Shown here piece by piece: positions 48,957-59,768 of a stretch of 64,000 bases of DNA (position 1 is its first letter; each line of letters begins with the position of its first letter). A program made the translations under genes and the position numbers. The notes beneath the pieces were generated by a model. It was not told where the DNA came from and ran no database searches. It worked only from the letters and a program-made list of their open reading frames with translations. Origin of the DNA: Paramecium sonneborni (lineage: Eukaryota; Ciliophora; Oligohymenophorea; Peniculida; Parameciidae). The stretch lies in assembly GCA_905182985.1 (NCBI GenBank), contig CAJJDN010000001.1:354347-418346 (forward strand). The letters are read 5' to 3'.

Positions 48957-49500
48957 TCAATCCAATATTACATCATGAGCTTAAAACATCTCTTTTAAAC
49001 ATTCCTCTCCATTATTACACATCTAATATAAATATGTTCTAGAATGCATTCTATTTTAATTTACCAACTATTCACATTACTTCAAATTCATTAAATAATC
49101 TGTTAAGAATATTAATTCCTTATCATATTTATTATCATAGCATGGTACAATAGGAATCCCATTATCTAATTAATAACTGTAAGAATAAGATTCATTATTA
49201 ATTATTAACATATTCTAAAATATTATTATTTTATACTTCTAATTTTCTATTACCAATTATTCTCAAGTCTTTAATATACAATCTCTCCTCTATTTATATA
49301 CAACTCTCTCTATAAAATCTATATTAAAATATTGTTCCATCTGGATTATTGTTCTATTTTTTTAGATTATTATTATTATATTTTAATATATTTTTTTTAA
49401 ATTATTCATCAAATTATAAATTATTCAATTTATTTTTTTATTCTTTTTTTAACTACTATTAAAATAAATAAATATTCAAATAATACAGAGCCTCCATCAT
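48957..49500 (-). CDS. CTD-phosphatase-like (NIF/SCP) protein lacking the DxDxT motif
   Basis: 173 residues with a 22-nt intron (49215-49236). The C-terminal half aligns with SCP/Dullard phosphatases: PDGTIFQYRFYRESC, RLYIKDLRIIGNRKLENML, IINNESYSYSYQLDNGIPI, CYDNKYDKELIFLTDYLM. These phosphatases need an N-terminal DLDETL-type nucleophile motif. Here the region upstream (MMEALYYLNIYLFQQQLKK) does not contain it, and the usual VDNS is INNES. The protein is therefore a truncated gene, a pseudoenzyme, or one whose 5' exons are lost near the adjacent retroelement debris. Confidence 0.6.
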
Positions 49501-49849
49501 ATTATCTCATATATTCAATTCTATCTAGATCGAAATATAAAAGATTGTTATGTGCAATCAAAATTCGCTTAAAATTTTTCGAGATCTTTTTTTCAAGAAT
49601 TAAATATTATTTTATTCATAAATATTTCAGAGTTAGTTTCCTAGTCAATTTTATTTATCTTTTTAATTTATATTTATTAAATTAGATTAAAATAGGTGCA
49701 TATTTATAAAAATAATAGGAAGATTTAATTTTTAAATTGAAATAATTATTTCAATAAAAATTAAGTGATTATTGTCCTTATTAGATAATAAAAGAATAAC
49801 TCAGTTTTAAAATAGGATACGGAACTCAACCCTTAGAGTTTTAAAAAAC
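49501..49849. other. non-coding, edge of retroelement-like region
   Basis: A+T-rich sequence between the phosphatase-like gene and the first reverse-transcriptase fragment. No motif was recognised; it may contain more decayed element sequence. Confidence 0.35.
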
Positions 49850-50310
49850 ATTTTTATTTATTAGTTGATTTTTGTTCAACATATAACACAGCAAATTTAG
49901 AAATATTGTTTCAATGCATGAGAATCAAAATGAATACTTGATTAAGAAGAATAAGACCTTTAGAAGCATTTATTTCTCATTAATTTACAATACACAATAA
50001 TTAGAAAATAAGCTTTAAAAATTGAGTACCTAAAGGCATTATTCTTTCATCATTTTTATTTAATATTATTTCCGATTTATTAATAGAAACTTTGAAAGCA
50101 TAAAATCTAAAATATTTTTTGATTCCTTTTTCTATATTTTGATGATTTAGCTATTATATTTTCGGAAAATCATATTGAATAATTAATAAACGTCAAATAA
50201 AAGTAACTGAAAATAAAATTTAATTATAAAACCTAATAGTGGGATTATACAAATTAAACCTAGTAAAAAATCAAAAACTTCTGAGAAGTTTTTATTAAAT
50301 ATTCCAACAT
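49850..50310 (+). mobile_element. degenerate non-LTR-type reverse transcriptase fragment 1
   Basis: Three RT landmarks occur in the right order on the plus strand but in broken frames. Motif A-like VDFCSTYNTANLEILFQC lies near 49865. Motif B-like VPKGIILSSFLFNIISDLL lies near 50020-50080. A catalytic YFDDLAIIFSENH segment lies near 50130-50170. TGA codons and at least one frame change separate them, so it cannot be active. The pattern is that of LINE/non-LTR or related RTs; the exact clade was not determined. Confidence 0.65.
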
Positions 50311-50589
50311 TTTATATAGAGATTGAAATCAATTTTTGAATAATTAAGTCCATACTCAGAATAAAGAATTTAAAGAAAAATGACTTATAAGACAAATTAA
50401 TAAGATTAATATCTCAATTATTTTAAACTTACCTTAAAATTTACTTTAAGCTTAGTTATTACCAATAAGATACTGTTCTATTTGTAAATAACGGCATTTA
50501 GGAAAATTAAAATCATAACCATAATAAATTAATTAAGCATTTTATAAAAAACATGTTATAAATTAAAAAGAAAACTTCATAGAAAAATA

Positions 50590-51398
50590 NNNNNNNNNNN
50601 NNNNNNNNNNNNNNNNNNNNNNNNNNNNNNNNNNNNNNNNNNNNNNNNNNNNNNNNNNNNNNNNNNNNNNNNNNNNNNNNNNNNNNNNNNNNNNNNNNNN
50701 NNNNNNNNNNNNNNNNNNNNNNNNNNNNNNNNNNNNNNNNNNNNNNNNNNNNNNNNNNNNNNNNNNNNNNNNNNNNNNNNNNNNNNNNNNNNNNNNNNNN
50801 NNNNNNNNNNNNNNNNNNNNNNNNNNNNNNNNNNNNNNNNNNNNNNNNNNNNNNNNNNNNNNNNNNNNNNNNNNNNNNNNNNNNNNNNNNNNNNNNNNNN
50901 NNNNNNNNNNNNNNNNNNNNNNNNNNNNNNNNNNNNNNNNNNNNNNNNNNNNNNNNNNNNNNNNNNNNNNNNNNNNNNNNNNNNNNNNNNNNNNNNNNNN
51001 NNNNNNNNNNNNNNNNNNNNNNNNNNNNNNNNNNNNNNNNNNNNNNNNNNNNNNNNNNNNNNNNNNNNNNNNNNNNNNNNNNNNNNNNNNNNNNNNNNNN
51101 NNNNNNNNNNNNNNNNNNNNNNNNNNNNNNNNNNNNNNNNNNNNNNNNNNNNNNNNNNNNNNNNNNNNNNNNNNNNNNNNNNNNNNNNNNNNNNNNNNNN
51201 NNNNNNNNNNNNNNNNNNNNNNNNNNNNNNNNNNNNNNNNNNNNNNNNNNNNNNNNNNNNNNNNNNNNNNNNNNNNNNNNNNNNNNNNNNNNNNNNNNNN
51301 NNNNNNNNNNNNNNNNNNNNNNNNNNNNNNNNNNNNNNNNNNNNNNNNNNNNNNNNNNNNNNNNNNNNNNNNNNNNNNNNNNNNNNNNNNNNNNNNNN
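50590..51398. other. assembly gap (809 N)
   Basis: Run of N bases. The flanks both carry reverse-transcriptase-like sequence, so repeat collapse is the likely reason for the gap. Confidence 0.99.
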
Positions 51399-52650
51399 TA
51401 TCTTAAGAAAGTAATTTATGCTGAAATTAAAAGCCAAAAGAATTAATTGAGTTAAATGATAATAGTAAGAAGGTTAATTTGAACTAAAATTATTTTGATT
51501 CTTGAATTTATAAGTAAATTAAAGAAGAATAAACTTAAGCTTAGATTTGTGAAAAAACTAAGTGATTAATGCTATAATAATATAATTAAAGAATAAATAG
51601 GTTTTATCAAGGGTATGGTACTCATCCATAAATTTATTGATTAATTTGTGACATTAAAAAAATAGAAATAAGGGTAAAAGATATGTCTTATTTTTTGATT
51701 TAAATCACCATAACACTAAAAACCTAAATTAGCCTTTTAACTATGTGAAAATGAATTAAATATTAAATTAAACAGAAATTGAATTTTTAAAAGCCCTCAT
51801 AAAAGGAAAATTTTCAGTACAACTAGACTTTTAGTATTTATATGCTAACATTCATTCTGAAAAAAAAAATCATGAAAGGTTTGATAAAAGAATTAAAAAT
51901 TGTGTCCGAACAGCTAAATCTGTAAATCAATTTTTTAAAATGTGGTGTTATGAGTTTTCATATTTTAAAAGAATATGAGATAACTATATTATAGCAATAG
52001 TTAAAGAATAAAAATATTTCTAAATTATTTTAAATGGTTTTGGAGAAATTAAAAAACATTTAAAGGCGCTATCTAAAAGAATGTATTACTTGAAATATGA
52101 ATTTGGTAAAATAACAAAAAATTTTCGATTTAATTAAATAACCTTAATATGGACCTTATATATAGCACCTCATCTTTCTTATATCTTAAAAATACTAACA
52201 CTTCAATAGAAATAATTAATGCAATAAATTCATTAAATGAGGAAACAAAAGTTTGAAACAATGACTAAAATTACCAAAAAATTCACCTGATAGATTTTTA
52301 AATCTAATTGTAAATACTATTTTAATATTAAAATAATTCATTAAAATGCAAAATTTACTAAAAGAAAGACATAAGATGGAATTAAATGAAGAACAGCGAG
52401 CTGAACTTAATAAAAAAATAGTTACTCAGGACTATTAAACATACCCAATTATGTTAGATAATTATTTTTATTACCAATAAGAACATGTAAAATTCATAAA
52501 TGTAGATTTACATTTGAACATGTCCAGGAGGAACATCATATTGATATCTAAGTGTAGAAGAGATCAATATAAATAGCAAATATGAGAAACGAAAGAAATT
52601 AAAATTAGAAAATACAATAACTAACTAATCAATTAAGCCGAGATTTCATA
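51399..52650 (+). mobile_element. degenerate reverse transcriptase fragment 2
   Basis: Right of the gap, in shifting plus frames, are GFIKG then GTHPQIY near 51600-51640, LICDIKKIEIR and KGKRYVLFFDL near 51645-51705 (motif A), a 70-codon frame with HERFDKRIKNCVRTAKSVN, and near the end a Cys/His segment, CKIHKCRFTFEHVQEEHHI (about 52490-52540), resembling a zinc-knuckle or HNH-like tail. Motif A appears again here although fragment 1 already carried motifs A-C, so the two flanks are parts of different copies. Non-functional. Confidence 0.55.
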
Positions 52651-52715
52651 GTACTTAAACAAAATAAAAAAAAAGAAATGATATGTTAATATATTATTTT
52701 GTAATTTTGTATTAT

Positions 52716-52843
52716 TATGATTATGATTATTATTATTATGATTATTATTCTTATTATTATTATTATGATTATTATTATTATTATTATTATGATTATTATT
52801 ATTATTATTATTATGATTATTATTATTATTATTATTATTATCT
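52716..52843. repeat. ATT/ATG trinucleotide microsatellite
   Basis: About 128 bp of (ATT)n interrupted at fairly regular intervals by ATG (TTATTATTATGATTATT). The open frame through it, encoding mostly Ile, is an artefact of the repeat. Confidence 0.95.
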
Positions 52844-53371
52844 ATGCGATTAAGATGATTAATGTTTTTTTTATTAAAATAATTATTTATCTTATTTTTT
52901 TTATTTCACCTCGCCCTTTTTGTCATATTCCTTTGTAAGAGAGACTGATAAATTATTTTTAGAAGCTGTTCTTTTAGAATTAGGACTAGTATTCGATTAT
53001 CGAGATATTAAAGATAATGTTCTTTAATTATTTTTTAACTCATTATTTAAACTAGAATTATTAATTTTCAGATTTATAAGAGAGCTAAACTAAAATAAAG
53101 TTCATATATTATTACTTTTATTTAAATTAAATTTTATCTGTTTTAATGGAGTTGGTTTTCGTTCTTTCTGTGTATGAATTCATGATTAGAATTGATTATT
53201 TTTTATCATCATTTTTTTATGTAACAGGGTTATTTTAATTAAAAAGATATGATGAATTAAATATATTTGGATTGCTTATAATCTTTAGCTTTTTAAAGTT
53301 GAGTGATGTAGCTGAAATGTTTATTTTATTCATGAATAATTAAATTAATATTATATATGTTATTGAATAAA
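52844..53371. other. non-coding region
   Basis: About 530 bp of A+T-rich sequence between the microsatellite and the end of the secreted acidic protein gene. No gene or RNA was recognised. Confidence 0.45.
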
Positions 53372-54027
53372 TCAATAATAGAATCCTCCAATTTAGAGTA
53401 ATTAAACTTCATTAATAAGTTAATCTTATTAATCTTCTATTTGGATTTCTTATTACAATTAATCATCAATCTAATTAATTTCTTAATCTTGTTGTTAAGG
53501 TACTTCTTCAATAATATCAATATTTAAAGGTGTTTCTTAAAGTGCTTATTCATCATATTTGAAATCCTCATCTAATAAAGGCATACTAGTATCAATATCA
53601 GCTAATGCATCAATTTCTCCAACTTAGATAAGAGACACACCAGTTATAATTTATTCTTAAGCTGAGTAATCTAAAATATTATCTGACATCATAGGAGCTT
53701 CAGGGGCATCATTATTTTGTACTTCATTCAACCCCATATCAGGTGATCTGCCATCATTATTATATAATGGTTTGGGTTCCTCTAAATTTTATTCTTGATT
53801 TAATGTTTCTTCAATAAATGGTTAAGATTCATTGTCTATATCTGATACTTATAACAATTCTAAATATATCTATTTAATGTTCAATACCTTTTGTATTCTA
53901 TTATTAGTGTGATAATGTCTACGAATCACTATGTCTAAATTATAAGAATAATAAAAAACCTTTCCCTTTTATGTCTGATATTTGAAGCAAAGGCCCCCAA
54001 CAAGAATATTAAGACAATTATTTTCAT
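53372..54027 (-). CDS. secreted acidic Gln-rich protein
   Basis: 200 residues; introns 53935-53959 (25 nt) and 53870-53897 (28 nt). A clear signal peptide, MKIIVLIFLLGAFASNIRH, is followed by a mature protein dominated by Asp, Glu, Gln and Asn (VSDIDNESQPFIEETLNQEQ, EIDALADIDTSMPLLDEDF, NIDIIEEVPQQQDQEINQ). No cysteines or recognised domain were noticed. Acidic secreted proteins in Paramecium include components of exocytotic granules (trichocysts), where acidity serves Ca2+ binding, so granule content is a hypothesis only. The start is 35 bp from the stop of the ODF3-like gene on the same strand. Confidence 0.7.
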
Positions 54028-54061
54028 AATTTTATATTAAATTAATCCGTTTTGATTTTAT

Positions 54062-55536
54062 TCAATTATGTAAGTTGTATGGAGGTATATACCCAATAGT
54101 TTATTAGATTTCGTAGCAATGTGATCTATATTAATAAATCTTAAGAAAATATACTGATTTATGTCTAGTGATTTGTTATCCATACTTTTTTCTAGGGCTG
54201 GAAATGTATATTTTGGACCATCGTTAATATTCCTTTCTATATTATATCTTCCAGGTCCAACTAAACTACTTTCTAATGGTTTGTCATATTTGCCAGCTAT
54301 ATGATAACTAGGTCCTTTATTTGATGATAATGATGTATTAGGATTGTACTTTCCTGGACCCTAAATTTTGAATTTAGAAATTTACAGGAATATATTCTAA
54401 ATGATTAAATTCTTTTTATGCTTTAGGAATTATTGGGCCATTTCTTCTAAGTTTAGAATCAATCTTATATGCTCCAGGACCTGGAGTTTTATCATTTTAA
54501 ATTATTGATGATCTGACTGCATTTCCAAAACTTAAATAATTGTAATTTCATTTACCTAGCATGTCTTGTCGGATGTTTGTATTTAGAAACGTCGTAATCT
54601 AATGGAGATGGTCCTTGTTTAAGTAAATTTTCACTATTTCTCACTGAAGTACCAATTCTATTTTGAGTAAATTATTATTACTTAACACCTTTCATTTTAT
54701 TTTATTTTTATTCTCTTTCATCATATTCAACAAATGATTTTAATTTGTAACTACCTGGTCCAGGAATATTTGATTTTTCTATTTATTGATTTCCTTTGAC
54801 TCCAAATGTTATCCCTTATTATTTAGGAATTGTCAAATCAAATGCTCCTGGGCCAGGTCCAATTTAACTTACATCTAGACTTCTTTAAGATTTTGGAAAT
54901 CTTTTAGAAATTAACTAATACTTTATGCTTGTAGAGAATCTAGGGATTTCAACTTCATATGCTCCTGGTCCTGGTGAACTTGATGTTAAATGATTAACCC
55001 TTTTACTTGTAGATAAACCCTTGTTTTGAGGTTAATGAGTATGATAATGTTTAATGTCATAAGTACCAGGACCAGGATTTTATATTATTTGATTACCAAT
55101 AGAATCGAATTTACTTTGAAAAGTAAAAGCTGGTGCTTTTTTTTAATCAGTCCAATTATAAGATCCCGGACCAATTTCTAATCCTCTTTATTAATGATCT
55201 TTGGCAGTTGTAAAAACAGCACATGGAACATTTTGACAGATTGTCTAATTAAGTTATATTTCTGTAAACTTTAAATTTAAGATCATATGCTCCAGGATCT
55301 GGTGCTATACTTTTTGAATATAAAGGTTTTCTATTTGATTTAGAAAATCTAAATCCTATAGGTTTATCAATTGGATTAATAGTATAGTGATTTGGACTAT
55401 GTCAATAGCATACATTACCCTGGATTTGGATTAGTTTAGTATATTGCAGCTAAAAGTTTTAGAGGGAATAATTACATTCATATCGTTTACCTATTGTAAA
55501 TGCACCTGAAAATTGGGAATTAGGACCGTGAATCAT
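54062..55536 (-). CDS. ODF3/SHIPPO-type PGPGxY-repeat protein (ciliary)
   Basis: 440 residues with six introns: 55450-55475, 55397-55418, 55245-55269, 54531-54555, 54361-54385 and 54126-54154. About ten STPGR/SHIPPO repeats are seen: NPGPNHYTI, PDPGAYDL, IGPGSYNW, PGPGTYDI, PGPGAYEV, PGPGAFDL, PGPGSYKL, PGPGAYKI, GPGKYNP and GPGRYNI. ODF3-like proteins associate with axonemal microtubules, several as inner proteins of doublets. A ciliary structural role is well supported by family, but the specific paralogue is not assigned. The exon joins keep every repeat intact. Confidence 0.9.
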
Positions 55537-55557
55537 ATACTATATTATAAATAATAA

Positions 55558-56219
55558 TCAAATATCAAGACTTAAAATATTGACATATTATTTTAATGCT
55601 CCCAAATGTCTCCGTTATTTTTTATGGTTGTTAACTAAAATTGAATCTATATTAGATAATATAGATTTCTCTTCTTAACAATTATTCAACAATTTTGAAA
55701 TCTTACTATCACAAGATTCATTGTGATACTATACTAAATCTAAAGATTGATTTAATCGAGGTAATTTTAATGAATATTTACTATAATCTATTGTAGATTA
55801 ATCATAAATGAATTCATCATTTGCATTCATAATTTTGAATCTTCTTTTTTATGCAACTTCTGTTAATAAGTTAGTTTCATATTCCTAGCTATTTTAAAAA
55901 TTTCATTTTACTTTCTAAATGTTTTCTATTCTAATTTCTACAAGATCTTTTTTATTGCATCTTAATGAGGGTTCTTTATTTCTTAATGTAACAGTTTATT
56001 CTTATTTCTAGCTTAAGAATCTATATATTTGTCAATCAAACTATCATATTTTTAACAACTATTGAATTTTATAACATTAGTATATCTTTTAGAACCATAC
56101 ATTAAACGAGCAGCTGGTTTAAATGGATTTTTAGCAAATACAGGTACTAATTTTTATTTATTATTGATTTATTTTTCCATTTTTTTTAGAAACCTATTAT
56201 GTTCCAAATCAGGTTGCAT
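55558..56219 (-). CDS. basic coiled-coil protein, unknown
   Basis: 212 residues; one 23-nt intron (55889-55911). Starts MQPDLEHNRFLKKMEKQ, then PVFAKNPFKPAARLMYGSK (a basic, Pro-containing segment typical of microtubule-associated ciliary proteins), a coiled coil (DAIKKILQKLEQKTF) and a polar tail ending SLDI. Its start lies 31 bp from the divergent CTFKP-repeat gene at 56251, and the ODF3-type gene follows 21 bp downstream. Co-use in cilia is suggested by surroundings only. Confidence 0.55.
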
Positions 56220-56250
56220 AATTTTTTATTTATTTAATTCAAAAATCGTT

Positions 56251-58146
56251 ATGATGATTGAATAATAATCTCCCCAATATTGGGATGATTTAATTCTTAG
56301 TAGCAGCAAGAAAGAGTCAAAAATTTAAACTTAAACTCTAGAATTAACTGCTTAAAAACTATAGTAATAGCTAGAAAAAAATAAAGAATTTAATCATGAA
56401 TATATGATGAGAATTTAAAGAAGTTAATCTGATCATAGAGAACAATATATTTCTGAACCTCATGAAGAGGAATGTGAAGATTTTGAATAATAAAAAACTT
56501 ACTTAAATAAATTAATGGAAGAATTTAATTCAACTTATAGTCCTAAAATTAAGAGACCTTGTTGTCAACCAAAATCTTATGATATGCCCAGATAACAATA
56601 AAAAAAAGTATAAGAATATTCAAAAGAAGAAGTTTGGTAAAGACTATTAGAAGATAAGAGAAATCAATTAGAATAGAGGGAAAATGATAAAAGAAAATAT
56701 AATGATGAATTAGTAGAATAACATTGTACATTTAAACCAATCATTAGTGATATTGCCTCTAGAAGAAATACTGAACAACCAGTAGCTGAAAGATTATATT
56801 TAGATGGAATTGAATAAAAAAAAAGAAAAGAATAATTAAAATTTGATCATATTAATTCAGAATAATTTTCATTTAAACCAGACATTAGCTAAATTAGTAA
56901 TGTTTTAAAAGGAGAAAAATAATTCATGAAACCTTTATACGAAAGAATTGATTAAGTAATGAAAAAAAAATAAGAAGAATTATTAATAAAATAGTAAGAA
57001 CTTTAACAATAATCTGATGTTACTTATTAACCTAAAATCTCTTAAAGATCGATTTAAATAGCAGAACAAAAATAAACATCAAAATCTGTTGTTGAAAGAT
57101 TAATGGAAGATGCTGCTAATAAATTATAAAAAAAAATTAGTTAAAAGAATGAAATTTAAGATAAAGATGTATGTACTTTTAATCCTTAAATCAATCCAAC
57201 TTCAAAACCAGTATAATAAATTAATTAAGTCTATTAAACTTAATATTTAATTGCAGATTTTATGAGAGAAAAAAAAGAAAAACTCATTCAAGAATTTATA
57301 AAAAATTCTGATGTTACCTTCAAACCTTAAATTAATAAAACAAGTGAATTAATAATGGAAAGTAATGAAGAAAGATTATAAGAGAATATGTCAGATAAGA
57401 TTAATCGTCTTGGAGTAAGAGATTATGAGAAAAATCAAATCTTAAAAGAGTAAATACAATAAGCCTATTATCAATAATATACATTTAAACCTTAAATAAA
57501 TTAAATTTCTTCTATTATAGCATAAAAGAGATCTTTAGATGATCTAGCTTATAATCCTGAACGATAGGAAAAATTAAATAGATTAAAAGAAGTAATTTAT
57601 TGACTTAATTTCAATAGGAATAAGAATCAAAGTAATCCTTTAGTTATTATCCTTAAACTAAAAAATCATAATAGTATTAGCATGTCAAATCCAAATATGA
57701 TAAAAACTTAATTAAATAAAATATGGAAATTGAAAAAGAGCTAAAAGAAAGAAAAATCTAAGATTTAAAAAAGTAAAATAACTATTTATTCTAGACAAAT
57801 GTAATATTAAGAGTTAAAGGAATGCACATTTAAACCAATGACAAAATAGTTTTAAAAAGATGAAGAAACCTTAATCTAAAAAGTAAAAGGAGTTGAGAGT
57901 TTTTTTTAAAACAAAGAAAATATAAAAAAAAAATTTCATTAATAAATAGAGAGAGAAAAAGAACTATTCCATTATGAATTGAAATATGATTATAAAAATC
58001 ATCTAGAAAAAACGAAATTAGAACCATTTAAAATAACTTAATAAAACAATATGAATAAGAGGCAATTAGAAGAAGAGGCATTATAAAAGGAAAGAGAACA
58101 GTGTACATTTCATCCAAAGATCAATTAAAATTATGTTTTTGCTTGA
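56251..58146 (+). CDS. CTFKP-repeat coiled-coil protein, probable cytoskeletal/ciliary
   Basis: 616 residues; introns 57592-57617 (26 nt) and 57801-57819 (19 nt, ends AAG). Starts MMIEQQSPQYWDDLILSSS. About nine copies of a (C)(T/S)F(K/N/H)P(Q/K)I motif are spaced through a Lys/Glu/Gln-rich helical protein: HCTFKPIIS, FSFKPDIS, VTYQPKIS, VCTFNPQIN, VTFKPQIN, YTFKPQIN, ECTFKPMT and QCTFHPKIN. Stretches such as LVEQH and ERLMEDAANKL between motifs look like helical spacers. The related EF-hand gene at 47252 carries the same motif. The function is unknown; a periodic binding element for a filament or tubulin is a reasonable idea. Confidence 0.7.
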
Positions 58147-59115
58147 AAAAATTTATTATAAATACTAAATTCATTATTTTATATTCTAAGATAGTTACTT
58201 AAAATTTTATTTTAATTTTTTAATTTGATAAAATTAAGTAATAGATAATTTTTTCACCACATTATTCAATAGCATATTTATATCTATTTAAATATAAAAT
58301 TTTTACATTTTCTTAAATTGCATTTTATGGTAGCTTAAAATTTAATATTTCATTCAAAGGTATCATTAATGTTCTTCAAAGTAAGTATTGATGATTATGA
58401 TCTAAATTGCCAATTTAATTTGTGTTGCCATATAATTCAATTTTAAACAATTTTCAATAGCTGCTGCTTGAAATTCGATGAACCATAAAAATTTTTTTGA
58501 TTATTTAAACTAATTTCCATAACAAGGTGAAAATCTAAATATTAATATTGGAAAAATCAAAATTAATAATCTAAACCAATAAAAATTGAAACTCAAGCCA
58601 ATACTAATAAATAGAATAGTAAAATTTTCAAAATTAAATGATAAACTAAGCTTTTATAAATTTTTTTCTAAAATATCTATTCAATAACAATAATTAATTA
58701 TACATTTTCATCATAATTTCTATATTTTCAATCATTTTTTCTTAGTTATTAAAAATTATAAATCATTTACTTATCTTCCTTATAAGAAATTGAAATCAAA
58801 AGCTAAAAAAACAGAAATAGTTAAAATACTAATAGACTTAATGATTTAATATATCGTAAATATTATTAAGGAGATGTTTACTTTTATATAATAATAAATT
58901 TTACTATAAAAATATAGTTATTTAGTGATTTTGTTTAGTTTACTTTAATCTTGGTCTATCTATAAGCGAAGAAATTTTATGAAAATTGCAATTATATTTT
59001 TAAATCGATATAAATAAATAAAGAGTTTTATATAAAATCAATTAAACTACTTGTATATGACTAAGATTAGTAAATCTAATTTGTTTTGTTTAAGTCTGAA
59101 AGTAATATTAATGAT
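58147..59115. other. mostly non-coding; uncertain minus-strand frames
   Basis: Roughly 970 bp. On the minus strand about 58360-58640 a frame encodes hydrophobic residues (ILFISIGLSFNFYWFRLLIL) then KKFLWFIEFQAAAIENCL, which looks protein-like, but no start or consistent splice pattern joins it to the next frame (RTLMIPLNEILNFKLPQNA). It may be a decayed membrane-protein gene or chance; TGA-only stopping makes long chance frames common here. Confidence 0.3.
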
Positions 59116-59265
59116 TCATAAATCTGTATTAATTTCGTGATAATGAAGAGTGTCCATAATAACTTCGAAATCTTTAGTAATCTTAATGAACTCAAGTTTC
59201 AGACTTTCCGAAGTCAAATAACCTTGAAATTTACTAATATTGTTTATTTAATCCATCATTTTCAT
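59116..59265 (-). CDS. possible 49-residue protein or exon
   Basis: ATG 59265 to TGA 59118-59116. Unlike its surroundings, it has balanced amino-acid use (SKFQGYLTSESLKLEFIKI, DFEVIMDTLHYHEINTDL), suggesting a real exon or very small gene. No neighbours that could be spliced to it were recognised. Confidence 0.35.
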
Positions 59266-59768
59266 TAAACTTGACAATTTTTTTTTATTTAATAATTTAA
59301 AAGAAAAGAAATTCTAATGGATGATGATATAGTTATGATACAATAGATTCCATTCCAAATATTATATTTTATTTGAAGTACTTTATCTCATTATTAGAAA
59401 AGATATGGAAAATTCCCATAAAAATGGTTTTCTTATATCAAATTTGAAATATATCCAATCCTAAAAACACTATGTTATTAAGAAATTCTATTAAATTTAT
59501 TATAAATTTTAATTTATTCTGCTTTAGTAAATATATAGCTGTTTTTTTTAGTTTTTATTTTATGTTATTTCTACAATCGAATGAAAGATCTAATTCATAT
59601 TTTTTTTAATTTCTCAACTTATATTGCATCCTGTAAGGAATAATATTGTAAAAATGTTAAGATTTATTAAATAGATTATCAATTTTAATAATTATTGCAA
59701 TTTCTCAACAGTTAGTAATAAAAAATATTTAGTTTTGCTAATCTATTTTCATTATTAATAATATTTAT
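59266..59768. other. intergenic
   Basis: About 500 bp of A+T-rich sequence upstream of the first membrane-protein gene. Nothing was recognised. Confidence 0.4.

Noticed and set aside
50577..51437. Long minus-strand open frame.
   Set aside because: Consists almost entirely of N bases.
52717..52938. 73-codon Ile/Met-rich frame.
   Set aside because: Translation of a trinucleotide microsatellite.
58360..58640. Minus-strand hydrophobic frame as a multi-span membrane protein gene.
   Set aside because: No start codon, no consistent introns and no homology recognised; chance frames of this length are common when only TGA stops.
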